Origin: Stutzerimonas stutzeri
GTDB lineage: Bacteria; Pseudomonadota; Gammaproteobacteria; Pseudomonadales; Pseudomonadaceae
Direction: 5' to 3'
Length of the DNA: 64,000 nt
Assembly (NCBI RefSeq): GCF_013522825.1
Contig: NZ_JAAMQZ010000003.1
Location: 124,001-188,000 of the forward strand
The notes beneath the pieces are model-generated. The model saw nothing but the letters and a program-made list of their open reading frames with translations. It was not told where the DNA came from and ran no database searches. The translations under genes and the position numbers were made by a program. Of this stretch, positions 21,009-29,561 are shown in pieces (the stretch's first letter is position 1; every line of letters starts with the position of its first letter).

Positions 21009-21036
21009 AAGGTTTGGCGGTGAGTCGCCAAACCTT
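21009..21036 (-). promoter_or_regulatory. 11-bp hairpin between hslR and hslO
   Basis: AAGGTTTGGCG (21009-21019) pairs perfectly with CGCCAAACCTT (21026-21036) around a 6-nt loop. No T-run follows on the minus strand, so it is not a standard terminator. It could stabilise the processed hslO transcript or attenuate read-through from hslR. Confidence 0.6.
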
Positions 21037-21098
21037 GCCAGCCGATGAAAGAAGGGACCGCATTCTAGGTCGAAAGTGGCCACCGTCCAACCGCAAGG

Positions 21099-21494
21099 TT
21101 ACTCGCTGCCCGCCCGAAAGCGCTGCAGATCGCGCCGTTGCTTCTTGCTGGGCCTGCCATCGGTTTCCACACCCAGCGCCCCAGCCTTGCGCATGGCCGC
21201 CGCCTGCTCGCGGCGGGCCAGGCTGTCGGCGGTTTCCTCGTAAAGCAGCTGCGCTTCGGGCGCGCCCTTGCGCACCGAGGACAGCGCCCGGATCACCACG
21301 GTGCGTTCGTCGAAGCCGGCGCGGATCACCAGTTCCTCACCGATCTTCGGTTCCTTGCCGGCCTTGCAACGCTCGCCCCGGCAGTGCACCTTGCCACCCT
21401 CGATGGCGGCCTTGGCCAGGGCGCGCGTCCTGTAGAAGCGCGCGGCCCATAACCATTTATCCAGGCGGACTTTACCGTCGTCTTTTTCGCTCAT
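21099..21494 (-). CDS. hslR: ribosome-associated heat shock protein Hsp15
   Basis: 131 aa with an S4 RNA-binding domain at the start (VRLDKWLWAARFYRTRALAKAAIEGGKV) and the family KPKIGEELVI-type loop, then a basic tail GRPSKKQRRDLQRFR. Hsp15 binds 50S subunits carrying stalled nascent chains and helps recycle them after heat shock. It is followed by hslO in the same orientation, the classic heat-shock pair. Confidence 0.95.
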   Translation of the reverse strand: MSEKDDGKVRLDKWLWAARFYRTRALAKAAIEGGKVHCRGERCKAGKEPKIGEELVIRAGFDERTVVIRALSSVRKGAPEAQLLYEETADSLARREQAAAMRKAGALGVETDGRPSKKQRRDLQRFRAGSE

Positions 21495-21564
21495 CGTTCA
21501 ACTCGGTCAACCGTCGTGTTGTCATAGGGTCGTACAGGTAAGTACGGATGTCATGTACCACGTC

Positions 21565-21714
21565 TAACAGGCCGTTGAAAAACTCTCTGCGTTGACATAC
21601 TGCGTCAAAAACAACCTCGGAAAGCCGCTTGCGGCTAACGTGTTTCAGCGCGGCCCGAAGGGCATTTTTTTCCTTGTCTTGCCTGCCTCGCCAACGCTTT
21701 TCAATGGCCTGCTA
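21565..21714. repeat. 150-bp element with imperfect 19-bp terminal inverted repeats
   Basis: The left end TAACAGGCCGTTGAAAAAC (21565-21583) matches the reverse complement of the right end (21696-21714) at 16 of 19 positions. Inside is a small hairpin, AAGCCGC/GCGGCT near 21618-21631, and a T-run. It resembles the 4501-4766 element in having CAGGCC...TTGA ends but is shorter and not homologous internally. It ends 31 bp before the rimB start codon. Confidence 0.55.
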
Positions 21715-21745
21715 GAATGCGCACAAATCCAGTGGATATGCTTTC

Positions 21746-22213
21746 TTGAACAATCCCGACCCCCACACCGTCATCGGTTTGCGCGAATGGATCGCCCTGC
21801 CCGAACTTGGCGTGGTCGGCCTGCGTGCGAAGATCGACACCGGTGCCAGCACTTCGGCGCTGCATGCCACCGAGATCAGCGAATTCGAGCGCGATGGCAA
21901 GCGCTGGGTGCGCTTCACCGCCCACCTGGGCACGCAGGTGCAGCGCCGCCATCGGTGTGAAGCACCGTTGGTGACGCGCAAGCTGATCAAGAGCTCCAAT
22001 GGCCATACCCAGACCCGCTATGTGGTACGCACACTGCTGGCGCTGGGCGATCACCTGTGGCCGGTGGAATTCACCCTGACCTGCCGCAAGACCATGCGCT
22101 ATCGCCTGCTGCTGGGCTCCAGAGCCCTGATGGACGGCAAATGGCTGATCGACCCGGCACTGACCTACGTGCAGCAAAAACCCCAGACCCTTACCTCTTC
22201 CGGTGCCCCATGA
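21746..22213 (+). CDS. rimB: retropepsin-like zinc protease RimB
   Basis: 155 aa from TTG 21746; no in-frame ATG precedes the conserved [27 protein letters not shown] segment, so TTG is the best start though its ribosome site is weak. The aspartic-protease-like [10 protein letters not shown] motif and a late [13 protein letters not shown] are typical of PF05618. In P. fluorescens RimB trims poly-glutamate tails added to ribosomal protein S6 by RimK. It overlaps rimK by 4 bp. The small regulator RimA described in P. fluorescens is not seen upstream; the space is taken by the inverted-repeat element. Confidence 0.88.
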   Translation: MNNPDPHTVIGLREWIALPELGVVGLRAKIDTGASTSALHATEISEFERDGKRWVRFTAHLGTQVQRRHRCEAPLVTRKLIKSSNGHTQTRYVVRTLLALGDHLWPVEFTLTCRKTMRYRLLLGSRALMDGKWLIDPALTYVQQKPQTLTSSGAP

Positions 22214-23115
22214 AAATCGCCGTGCTGTCGCGCAATCCTCGTCTGTATTCGACCCGCCGCCTGGTGGAAGCCGGCCAGCAGCGTGGCCATGAGATGGTGG
22301 TGATCGACACCCTGCGCGCGTACATGAACATCGCCAGCCACAAACCGCAGATCCACTATCGTGGCCGCCCGCTGGAAGGCTTCGACGCGGTGATCCCGCG
22401 CATCGGCGCCTCGGTCACCTTCTATGGCTGCGCGGTATTGCGCCAGTTCGAGATGATGGGCGTGTTCCCGCTCAACGAATCGGTGGCCATCGCCCGCTCC
22501 CGGGACAAGCTGCGCTCGCTGCAACTGCTGTCGCGGCGAGGCATCGGCCTGCCGGTCACCGGTTTCGCTCACTCCCCGGACGACATCGCCGACCTGATTC
22601 AGATGGTCGGCGGCGCGCCACTGGTGATCAAGGTATTGGAAGGCACCCAGGGCATCGGCGTGGTGCTGTGCGAGACCGAGAAGGCCGCCGAATCGGTGAT
22701 CGAGGCTTTCATGAGCCTCAAGCAGGACATCATGGTGCAGGAATACATCAAGGAAGCCGGCGGCGCCGACATCCGCTGTTTCGTCGTCGGCGACAAGGTC
22801 ATCGCGGCGATGAAACGCCAGGCCAAGCCCGGCGAGTTCCGTTCCAACCTGCATCGCGGCGGCACCGCCAGCCTGATCAAGATCACTCCGGAAGAACGCA
22901 TGACCGCGATCCGCGCCGCCAAGGTCATGGGGCTTTCCGTAGCCGGCGTGGACATCCTGCGCTCCAACCACGGCCCGCTGGTGATGGAGGTCAACTCCTC
23001 GCCGGGCCTGGCCGGCATCGAGGAAACCACCGGCAAGGACGTGGCCGGGCTGATCATCCAGTACCTGGAAAAGAACGCCGGCCCGCACCTGACCAGAACC
23101 AAGGGCAAGGGCTGA
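22210..23115 (+). CDS. rimK: ribosomal protein S6--L-glutamate ligase
   Basis: 301 aa from ATG 22210, overlapping the rimB stop as ATGA. ATP-grasp features: [42 protein letters not shown], and [28 protein letters not shown] with the metal-binding Glu and Asn. RimK adds glutamates to the C-terminus of S6, altering ribosome composition; in pseudomonads its activity is tied to c-di-GMP. A convergent repeat cluster follows before envZ. Confidence 0.96.
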   Translation: MKIAVLSRNPRLYSTRRLVEAGQQRGHEMVVIDTLRAYMNIASHKPQIHYRGRPLEGFDAVIPRIGASVTFYGCAVLRQFEMMGVFPLNESVAIARSRDKLRSLQLLSRRGIGLPVTGFAHSPDDIADLIQMVGGAPLVIKVLEGTQGIGVVLCETEKAAESVIEAFMSLKQDIMVQEYIKEAGGADIRCFVVGDKVIAAMKRQAKPGEFRSNLHRGGTASLIKITPEERMTAIRAAKVMGLSVAGVDILRSNHGPLVMEVNSSPGLAGIEETTGKDVAGLIIQYLEKNAGPHLTRTKGKG

Positions 23116-23161
23116 AAGGCCGTGGAGAGGCTGGAGGCTTGCCGCTGTTTCCGGTCCGCCC

Positions 23162-23187
23162 GTCGGGTCGGTGAAGCGTAACCCGGC
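23162..23187. repeat. REP-like hairpin, family A
   Basis: GTCGGGT and ACCCGGC arms around a GAAGCGTA-containing loop; one of three related copies (others at 413-438 and 51620-51645). This copy's 3' arm ends CCGGC rather than CCGAC, so the stem carries a mismatch. Confidence 0.65.
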
Positions 23188-23286
23188 TTTATATCTACGG
23201 CGGGCACCAGCAATACGGCCGTGTTTCGCGGCAGATGACGGAAGCGCCTTTGGCGATTCCATCCTACAAAACCGGACAGACCGTAG

Positions 23287-23314
23287 CCTGGATTAGCCGA
23301 AGGCGTAATCCGGG
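23287..23314. repeat. REP-like hairpin, family B, with a partial second copy
   Basis: CCTGGATTA pairs with TAATCCGGG around GCCGAAGGCG, nearly identical in core to 462-489. A half copy (CCGAAGGCATAATCCGAC) follows at about 23318-23335. All lie between the converging rimK and envZ. Confidence 0.7.
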
Positions 23315-23356
23315 TTTCCGAAGGCATAATCCGACAATCAGAAGACGTGGCCCGAC

Positions 23357-24679
23357 CTACGCCACCTCTGCGGCACCGCGCGGCAACAGCAACCCCAGCG
23401 GCAGGCTGACCCGAGCCTCAAGCCCCCCGCCGGCGCGATTGCGCAGTTCGATAGTGCCGCCGTGCTGGGCGGCGATGCGCTTGACGATGGCCAGACCCAG
23501 CCCCGTACCCTGTCCGCCGCGGGCACGGTCGCCACGGATGAAGGGATTGAAAATCTCGCTCAGCTCATCGGGGTTGATCCCGACACCACGGTCGAGCACG
23601 CTCAACACCACATAGGGCGCCTGCCGTTCGCCCGAAACGAAAGCCGCCACCTCGACCCCATGTCCGCCATAACGCAGGGCATTCTCGATCAGGTTGACCA
23701 GCAGGCGCTTGATCGACACCCGGCGCAATGCCAGTTGCGGCATGGGCTCCACGCACAGGCGCACGGTTTCCCCATACTGGTTATAGGGCGCCACCACCTC
23801 GCACACCAGTTCGCCCAGGTCGATGCTTTCCACCGGCTCGTCGCTGCCATCGCGCACGAAAGCGAGAAACTGGTCAAGAATGGCATCCATGTCCTCGATA
23901 TCGCGGATCATGTCTTCGGTCAGTTCGGCATCGCTGGACATCAGCTCCAGCGACAGACGCAGGCGCGTCAGCGGCGTACGCAGGTCATGGGAAACCCCGG
24001 CGAGCATCAGTTCACGTTCACGCCCGGCCTGCTCGACGTCCTCGGCCATCTGGTTGAAGGCGCGATAGACCTCGGTCATCTCGCTCGGCGTGTCGCTGAC
24101 CGGCAGGCGCACGCTGCGCCCCTTGCCGATCTGTCGAGCGGCGTAGACCAGACGCTTGAGCGGCAGGTTGAGCTGGCTGACGAAAATCCAGGCCGCGGCG
24201 GTGGAGAGCAGCCCGATACCGAGGAACCAGCCCAACACGCTCCAGATCCGCTGACCGCGCAAGGGATAGGCATACAGCGGTACCTGCAGCCAGTCCGGCC
24301 CCAGTTGCGGGGCGCGCACCCAGATGGCCGTCTGCGGCTGGATACGCACCCGCACATCGGTTTCGACCCCGAGTTCGGCCTGCATCTGCCGCTGGAAAAT
24401 CTCCGTATAGGGCCAGTGGTATTCGCTCGGCGGCACCTCCTCGGGCAGTACCCGCAGCAGGCCCGCAGCCATGGCGATACGCTCGCGGTTTTCCTCATCG
24501 GCGGCCCAGTAGGCGCGCAGGGTCAGCGCCGCACCATGGCTGTACTGGCGATCGACCATCACATCTTCATTCATCATCAGGTACACCAGCATCAGTACCT
24601 TGGAGAACAGGACGACGATCAGCACCATCCACAGCGTGCGGGCGAAGAAGCTTTGCGGGAACCAGAGCGGAGTCTTCAT
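23357..24679 (-). CDS. envZ: sensor histidine kinase EnvZ/AmgS
   Basis: 440 aa. TM1 (about residues 14-36), a periplasmic region of about 110 residues, TM2 (about 145-168), HAMP (LKRLVYAARQIGKGRSVRLPV), HisKA with SHDLRTPLTRLRLSLELM, and an ATPase domain with NLIENALRYGG, DRGVGINPDE and GTGLGLAIV. It phosphorylates OmpR in response to envelope or osmotic stress; the P. aeruginosa orthologue AmgS protects against aminoglycoside-induced membrane stress. It lies 92 bp downstream of ompR, and the whole gap is one long hairpin. Confidence 0.94.
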   Translation of the reverse strand: MKTPLWFPQSFFARTLWMVLIVVLFSKVLMLVYLMMNEDVMVDRQYSHGAALTLRAYWAADEENRERIAMAAGLLRVLPEEVPPSEYHWPYTEIFQRQMQAELGVETDVRVRIQPQTAIWVRAPQLGPDWLQVPLYAYPLRGQRIWSVLGWFLGIGLLSTAAAWIFVSQLNLPLKRLVYAARQIGKGRSVRLPVSDTPSEMTEVYRAFNQMAEDVEQAGRERELMLAGVSHDLRTPLTRLRLSLELMSSDAELTEDMIRDIEDMDAILDQFLAFVRDGSDEPVESIDLGELVCEVVAPYNQYGETVRLCVEPMPQLALRRVSIKRLLVNLIENALRYGGHGVEVAAFVSGERQAPYVVLSVLDRGVGINPDELSEIFNPFIRGDRARGGQGTGLGLAIVKRIAAQHGGTIELRNRAGGGLEARVSLPLGLLLPRGAAEVA

Positions 24680-24684
24680 AAATC

Positions 24685-24772
24685 AAAAACCGACAAGAGC
24701 GCTAAAGGCTTGAGGCTGGACGGAAAAGCGCCATCGTTCAGCCTCAAGCCTCCAGCGCTTTTATCGGCTTTT
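24685..24772 (-). repeat. long imperfect hairpin between ompR and envZ
   Basis: The left arm (24685-24717) and right arm (24739-24772) are imperfect inverted copies. AGCGCT ... GGCTTGAGGCTG pairs with CAGCCTCAAGCC ... AGCGCT, and the outer AAAAACCGACAAG pairs with TATCGGCTTTT. Sequence related to its right arm (CAAGCGCTTTTATCGG) recurs at about 49707-49722 and, in variant form, near 51743-51762, so it belongs to a dispersed family. Confidence 0.65.
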
Positions 24773-25509
24773 CAGCCCTTGTTTCCGTCTGGCACGAACA
24801 CGTAGCCCACGCCCCAGACCGTCTGGATATAACGCGGCTTGGACGGATCGGGCTCGATCAGGCGGCGCAGACGCGAGATCTGCACATCGATGGAGCGCTC
24901 CAGTGCATCCCATTCACGGCCCCGGGCGAGGTTCATCAGCTTGTCGCGGGTCAGCGGCTCGCGGGCATGCTGGACCAGCGCCTTGAGCACGGCGAACTCG
25001 CCGGTGGTGAGCATGTGCACCTGGTCGCCCTTCTTCAGCTCGCGGGTGCCGAGGAACAGCTCGTAGTCGCCGAAGGTCACCGTCTGGTCTTCGCTGCCCG
25101 GCGCGCCCGGCACCTGTGGCGCCTGGCGGCGCAGCACGGCACGAATCCGCGCCAGCAATTCACGCGGGTTGAAGGGCTTGGCCAGGTAATCGTCGGCGCC
25201 CTGTTCCAGGCCCTGAATGCGGCTGGCCTCGTCGCCCTTGGCGGTGAGCATGATGATCGGAATCTGATTGCCGCTTTCACGCAGGCGATGGCAGGCCGAC
25301 AGCCCATCCTCGCCGGGCATCATCAGGTCCAGCACCACCAGATGGAACAGCTCGCGACTGAGCAGACGATCCATCTGCTCGGCGCTTTCCACGGTGCGGA
25401 CACGGTAGCCCTGTTCATCGAGAAAGCGCTCAAGCAGACGCCGCAAACGGGCATCGTCATCGACAATAAGGATCTTTTCGCCTTCGCTGGCGGGCGCAGT
25501 GTTGCTCAT
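24772..25509 (-). CDS. ompR: response regulator OmpR/AmgR
   Basis: 245 aa. The receiver has the acidic pair in LIVDDDARL, the phospho-acceptor Asp in LVVLDLMMPGEDG, and the conserved Thr and Lys positions (MLTAKGDEA, AKPFNPREL). The C-terminal winged helix is OmpR/PhoB type (LTTGEFAVLKALVQHAREPLTRDKL ... RSIDVQISRLRRLIEPDPSKPRYIQTVWGVGYVF). First gene of the ompR-envZ unit. Orthologue of P. aeruginosa AmgR, which controls envelope-stress genes. Confidence 0.95.
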   Translation of the reverse strand: MSNTAPASEGEKILIVDDDARLRRLLERFLDEQGYRVRTVESAEQMDRLLSRELFHLVVLDLMMPGEDGLSACHRLRESGNQIPIIMLTAKGDEASRIQGLEQGADDYLAKPFNPRELLARIRAVLRRQAPQVPGAPGSEDQTVTFGDYELFLGTRELKKGDQVHMLTTGEFAVLKALVQHAREPLTRDKLMNLARGREWDALERSIDVQISRLRRLIEPDPSKPRYIQTVWGVGYVFVPDGNKG

Positions 25510-25619
25510 GGAAACTCCCGAATGTTCGACAGCGCATTATGCGCCTGCGGATATCAAAGCAACTGACAGCCATTGTTAGCAGATTTTTCCTCTGCTGGCG
25601 CCGACCATGCACCGTCAAA

Positions 25620-26018
25620 TCACCCGCACAGCACCAGCAACCACACCACCGCGATGCTCACCAACGCCATGAATTGCGCGGCGCTGCCCATGTCCTTTGC
25701 ACGTTTTGAAAGGGGGTGCAACTCCAGCGAAATCCGGTCAACCACTGCCTCGATTGCCGAATTGATCAGCTCTATCGCAAGCGACAGGAGAATGGGGAGG
25801 ACAAGGATGGCCCGCTCCAGCGGCACGTCGGTAATGAAAAATGCCACAACCGTGAGAACGGCCCCGAACAGCGCCAGCTGGCGAAAAGCGGCCTCGTGGC
25901 GCCAGGCCGCCGCGAAACCGGCAGCGGAGTAGCTTAGCGCCTTCCCTAAGCGCCGCAGTCCCGACTTGGTTTTCAGAGCAGTTGCATCAGCTACTTCATT
26001 CAGGGGTTCGCTATTCAT
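25620..26018 (-). CDS. dgkA: diacylglycerol kinase
   Basis: 132 aa with three membrane helices. The DgkA signature ELINSAIEAVVDR is followed by AKDMGSAAQFMAL, carrying the catalytic and metal-binding Glu and Asp/Asn residues. The enzyme phosphorylates diacylglycerol to phosphatidic acid in the inner membrane, recycling lipid released, among other sources, when phosphoethanolamine transferases take head groups from phosphatidylethanolamine. The divergent bcs operon encodes such a transferase (BcsG), which may be why dgkA sits here (inference). Confidence 0.95.
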   Translation of the reverse strand: MNSEPLNEVADATALKTKSGLRRLGKALSYSAAGFAAAWRHEAAFRQLALFGAVLTVVAFFITDVPLERAILVLPILLSLAIELINSAIEAVVDRISLELHPLSKRAKDMGSAAQFMALVSIAVVWLLVLCG

Positions 26019-26063
26019 CAGCTTCCTCGGCGCAACGGCTCAACGAACGGGCAGAGCAAAATA

Positions 26064-26092
26064 TTGGCAGCTTTGCGTGTCGATGATATTAT
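26064..26092 (+). promoter_or_regulatory. sigma-70 type promoter of the bcs operon
   Basis: TTGGCA (26064-26069; 5 of 6 against consensus) and TATTAT (26087-26092; 5 of 6) are separated by exactly 17 bp, 37 bp before the bcsE start. The -10 is overlapped by an imperfect palindrome with TGTC at 26079-26082 and GACA at 26096-26099, which could be an operator. Confidence 0.65.
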
Positions 26093-26128
26093 TTTGACAT
26101 ACCCAGCACGGAAATCCGACAAACTGCC

Positions 26129-27745
26129 GTGTCACCCGGTCAAGCCAGCCAGTTCCTGACCGATAACAGAGCTGCCCAGCATCACTTTCATACCGCAGGT
26201 ACCCTCTTGACCGACCGTGTTTTAGAACCACTCTCGGCATCGCTAGGCGCTGGAGACCTGTTGCTGGGCACGATGACCTTCGCCGCAGGCGCCATTCATT
26301 GGGTGCAAATCGGGCAATCCTATGACGCCATGCGCCTCTTGCGCCAGACCCTGACCAGCATGAGCCAGGCACGTGCGGTTTTACTCAGTACCAGCCCCTG
26401 CCAACAAGAGTTCCTGAACGATCTACCGGCCGACCAGGGGCCTCGCGAACTGGCCTTCCTGACCGTGACACCTTCCCGCATGAGGGCAATGCTGCGGGTG
26501 CTGCCCTCGGAGCTGGATCGTGCCACCCGAGTGGAGCATCGCATCATCCTCCTCGCCCTGCCCAGCGAGGCTTTCAGCGATATCCCCCTGAATCGCTGGG
26601 TAGAAACCGTCGGAAAATGGTTGACCCGGCGCAGCGCCACGCTAGTGATCCTCTGCGAAGGTGAACCAACTGGTTTTTCCGCCCAGCTGTACGAGCGAAC
26701 GCCTGGCCTTTCGGGCTTCGCCCAACTCTATCGTGACCGGGCGGCGCCCCGGCTTCTCGTGCACTACTGGCACAGTCAGACAGCGCCTGGGGGATCCAGG
26801 GAAGTCCTGCTCACCGAGCAAGCCGATGGTTTTCGAACCCTTCAGCTGCTGGCCAACTCCATACAGGACCACGAAGCAGCGCAGGATCGCCACCAGGTCC
26901 ATGCCGAACGAACCGCTCTTGCCGGCATCAGGCATGAGCCTTTCGGTTGGCAGGTGTATCCCGACCGTTCTGAGCTGTTGCATCACGCTGCCACAGCCTG
27001 TTACGCCACTATTATCCTGGGCGTCAGCCGCAGCGACGAAGTCGATGAGCTTGCAGTGCTCCTCGATCGGCTGCGCCGTAGCTGTGGCAACAAGCTGAAG
27101 CTAGTTGTCCGAGAGGTCGCTCCCTGCCTGCGCTACCGCGACGATCAACTGCTGATAGCCGCTGGTGCCTCGCTGATCATGCCTTTCGGCACTCCCCTCG
27201 CCCGGTCACTCACGCTCATCGACAGCATCCAAGGCCACACCTGGCAACGTCAAAGTCCGACCGATATCGCTGACAGTCTCAACCGCTCGAAACCTCTTCC
27301 GCTGCGCGGACAACTGACGCCCCGCGCCTTCGCCGAATCGGTGCGGCACATGTGGGCCGCCAAACAACACGGCGAGCTGGACCACACGCTATTGCGCATT
27401 CGGGTGTTGCCCGGCCTCAGTGTCGAAAGCCTGCTTGGCGAATCCCGCTTCCGCCGTCAGGGCGACATCCTCTGCCTGACTTCGGACGGACTGTACCTGT
27501 TCCTGTTCGCCTGTCGCGGCGAAACCGTGGAAGCCGCTCTGGACAACATCTTTCCGGTGAGCTGGCAGGAGCTGTTCATCAGTTTCGAGCGACTCGACGA
27601 CCTGGATGCACTTGCCAGCCCGCTATTTCTCGAAGAGCGCCAGCCAGCCCTATCCCTGGCGGAGACACCCGGGCCCGACCCTCTGACCAGGACGCTCGCA
27701 CCTCGGTCCGTGCGGCTCGAACTGGCCGAGGAGCCACTTTCATGA
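26129..27745 (+). CDS. bcsE: cellulose biosynthesis c-di-GMP receptor BcsE
   Basis: 538 aa (E. coli BcsE is about 520). It starts at GTG 26129; the ribosome site is poor, and a later start cannot be excluded. The C-terminal GIL domain has the c-di-GMP-binding RxGD motif (R-Q-G-D at about residues 443-446, after SLLGESRF), followed by DGLYLFLFACR. BcsE binds c-di-GMP and recruits BcsF/BcsG and the BcsRQ subcomplex to the synthase, promoting maximal cellulose output. First gene of the operon; it overlaps bcsF by 4 bp. Confidence 0.9.
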   Translation: MSPGQASQFLTDNRAAQHHFHTAGTLLTDRVLEPLSASLGAGDLLLGTMTFAAGAIHWVQIGQSYDAMRLLRQTLTSMSQARAVLLSTSPCQQEFLNDLPADQGPRELAFLTVTPSRMRAMLRVLPSELDRATRVEHRIILLALPSEAFSDIPLNRWVETVGKWLTRRSATLVILCEGEPTGFSAQLYERTPGLSGFAQLYRDRAAPRLLVHYWHSQTAPGGSREVLLTEQADGFRTLQLLANSIQDHEAAQDRHQVHAERTALAGIRHEPFGWQVYPDRSELLHHAATACYATIILGVSRSDEVDELAVLLDRLRRSCGNKLKLVVREVAPCLRYRDDQLLIAAGASLIMPFGTPLARSLTLIDSIQGHTWQRQSPTDIADSLNRSKPLPLRGQLTPRAFAESVRHMWAAKQHGELDHTLLRIRVLPGLSVESLLGESRFRRQGDILCLTSDGLYLFLFACRGETVEAALDNIFPVSWQELFISFERLDDLDALASPLFLEERQPALSLAETPGPDPLTRTLAPRSVRLELAEEPLS

Positions 27746-27927
27746 CCAGTTCCTGGCTATTCCAACTGGCACTGCTCTTTATCGGCCTGGGCACGCTGCT
27801 CGGCTTGCTGCTCGCAACCTACTGGCGACCAGTGCTCAGAATGCTTGATCGGCTGCTACCACCCCGTCATCTCCGGCGCGCGGGTGTTCGTTACCGGTCG
27901 CAAGAGCCGGAGCGGGAGGACCGGTAA
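27742..27927 (+). CDS. bcsF: small membrane protein BcsF
   Basis: 61 aa. One transmembrane helix (about residues 6-28, FQLALLFIGLGTLLGLLLATYW) then a basic cytoplasmic tail. Size, topology and position between bcsE and bcsG identify it. In E. coli BcsF anchors BcsE to the membrane next to BcsG. It overlaps bcsE (ATGA), and its TAA shares one base with the bcsG ATG. Confidence 0.88.
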   Translation: MTSSWLFQLALLFIGLGTLLGLLLATYWRPVLRMLDRLLPPRHLRRAGVRYRSQEPEREDR

Positions 27928-29555
27928 TGAATGTCGCGCTGGCACCCTCGCTGCATACAGGCCGCATGAGCAACTGGCCGGGCCTGGGCCACTGGAATCT
28001 GTACTTCATCGCCAAGTTCGTGCTGCTGGCGCTCGGGCTCGTGCAGATCCAGCCCTTGCCGAACCTGGTGCTGGTGGCCCTGCTCTGCATACCGCTACCC
28101 GGAAAATGGCTACGCGTTTCCAGGCAGATGATCGCCGTGCCGGCAGCCATCGCATTGCTGTATCGCGAAACCTGGCTGCCTCCGTTCCAGCGCCTGTTGG
28201 CGCAACCGGGCATCCTCGATTTCACCCCGGCATACCTCCTGGAATTGGCCGGACGCTTCGTCGACTGGCAGGCGATCGCCATCCTCGTCCTGCTGCTGAT
28301 CGGCTACAGCTACCTGTCGCAGTGGCTGCGGTTGACCAGCTTCAGCCTGCTCGGCCTGGTCTGGCTTTGGCTGCCCAGCGTCACCCCGGCCCTCGGCACG
28401 GCAGCCAAACCCGTAGAGGTCGCCATCGCCGCCAGCGTACCGGTCGAGCGAACCAGCACCGAGGTGAACACCGCGACGCTCGATACCTGGCTACAGCGTT
28501 TCTTCGAGAGCGAAGCCGGTCGCCAGACCTTGTTTCCCCCTCGAAACGAAGACGCGGCCGCATTCGATGTGCTGGTGGTAAACGTCTGCTCCCTGGCCTG
28601 GGAGGATCTGGATGCCGTAGGCCTCAAAGACAACGCGCTGTTCGGTCGGATGGACGTGATCTTCGACCGGTTCAATTCGGCCACCTCCTACAGCGGGCCG
28701 GCAGCGATTCGCCTGCTGCGGGCGAGCTGTGGACAGCCGCGTCACCAGGCGCTCTATCAGCCGGCTCCAGAGCAGTGCCTGCTATTCCAGAATCTGGCCA
28801 ATCTCGGCTTTCACGCCGAGACCCTGCTCAATCACAACGGACGCTTCGACGGCTTCACGGACGACGTGACAGCCCAGGGCCTGCCGCAGCCCGCGTTGCC
28901 GAGCCAAGGCTTCCCGCGCGCCATGGCCGGCTTCGACGGCTCGCCCATCGCCCGCGATCTGGACGTGCTGCGAGGTTGGTGGAAACACCGACAGTCGCTC
29001 ACCGAATCTCATGTAGGGCTGTTCTACAACAGCATCAGCCTGCACGACGGCAATCGCATTCTTGGGCCTGACGGCAAGGCACAGTCGGCGGACTACAAGC
29101 TCCGCGCACAGCGCCTGCTGGACGATCTGGACAGCTTCATCGATGAACTGGAGGGCAGCGGTCGTCGTGTTGCACTGCTCATCGTACCGGAGCACGGTGC
29201 CGCCCTGCATGGCGACAGGATGCAGATATCCGGAATGCGAGAGATTCCCCGTGCCTCGATCACTCAGGTGCCGGTGGGCCTGAAGCTGATCGGCATGGGC
29301 CCGACGCACGACAACATGCCGCTGCATGTCTCGCAGCCGTCGAGTTTCCTGGCCCTGTCGGAGCTGGTGTCACGCCTCTATGCCGCTCAAGGCACGCAAA
29401 GCGCGCCGGATGTGGCAACGCTGGTCGCCGGACTGCCGATAACCGAACAGGTATCAGAGACCGCAGGGGCACAGGTCATCGAGTACGACGGCAAGCCCTA
29501 CGTTCGCGTCAACGGGCAGGCCGTGTGGCTGCCCTATCCGAATCGTTTCGAGTGA
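27927..29555 (+). CDS. bcsG: cellulose phosphoethanolamine transferase BcsG
   Basis: 542 aa. About four to five membrane helices lie in the first 160 residues, then a periplasmic alkaline-phosphatase-fold domain. The SATSYSGPAAIRLLRASCG segment (about residues 250-268) corresponds to the catalytic Ser region of E. coli BcsG, and the late LLIVPEHGAALHGDRMQISGMR carries metal-binding Glu/His residues. The enzyme moves phosphoethanolamine from phosphatidylethanolamine to the glucan, giving pEtN-cellulose. Its presence predicts a modified polymer (inference). Confidence 0.94.
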   Translation: MNVALAPSLHTGRMSNWPGLGHWNLYFIAKFVLLALGLVQIQPLPNLVLVALLCIPLPGKWLRVSRQMIAVPAAIALLYRETWLPPFQRLLAQPGILDFTPAYLLELAGRFVDWQAIAILVLLLIGYSYLSQWLRLTSFSLLGLVWLWLPSVTPALGTAAKPVEVAIAASVPVERTSTEVNTATLDTWLQRFFESEAGRQTLFPPRNEDAAAFDVLVVNVCSLAWEDLDAVGLKDNALFGRMDVIFDRFNSATSYSGPAAIRLLRASCGQPRHQALYQPAPEQCLLFQNLANLGFHAETLLNHNGRFDGFTDDVTAQGLPQPALPSQGFPRAMAGFDGSPIARDLDVLRGWWKHRQSLTESHVGLFYNSISLHDGNRILGPDGKAQSADYKLRAQRLLDDLDSFIDELEGSGRRVALLIVPEHGAALHGDRMQISGMREIPRASITQVPVGLKLIGMGPTHDNMPLHVSQPSSFLALSELVSRLYAAQGTQSAPDVATLVAGLPITEQVSETAGAQVIEYDGKPYVRVNGQAVWLPYPNRFE

Positions 29556-29561
29556 GCCTTC

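Noticed and set aside
21690-21718. Promoter for rimB with TAGAAT as -10 at the end of the repeat element
   Set aside because: No acceptable -35 at 16-18 bp upstream.
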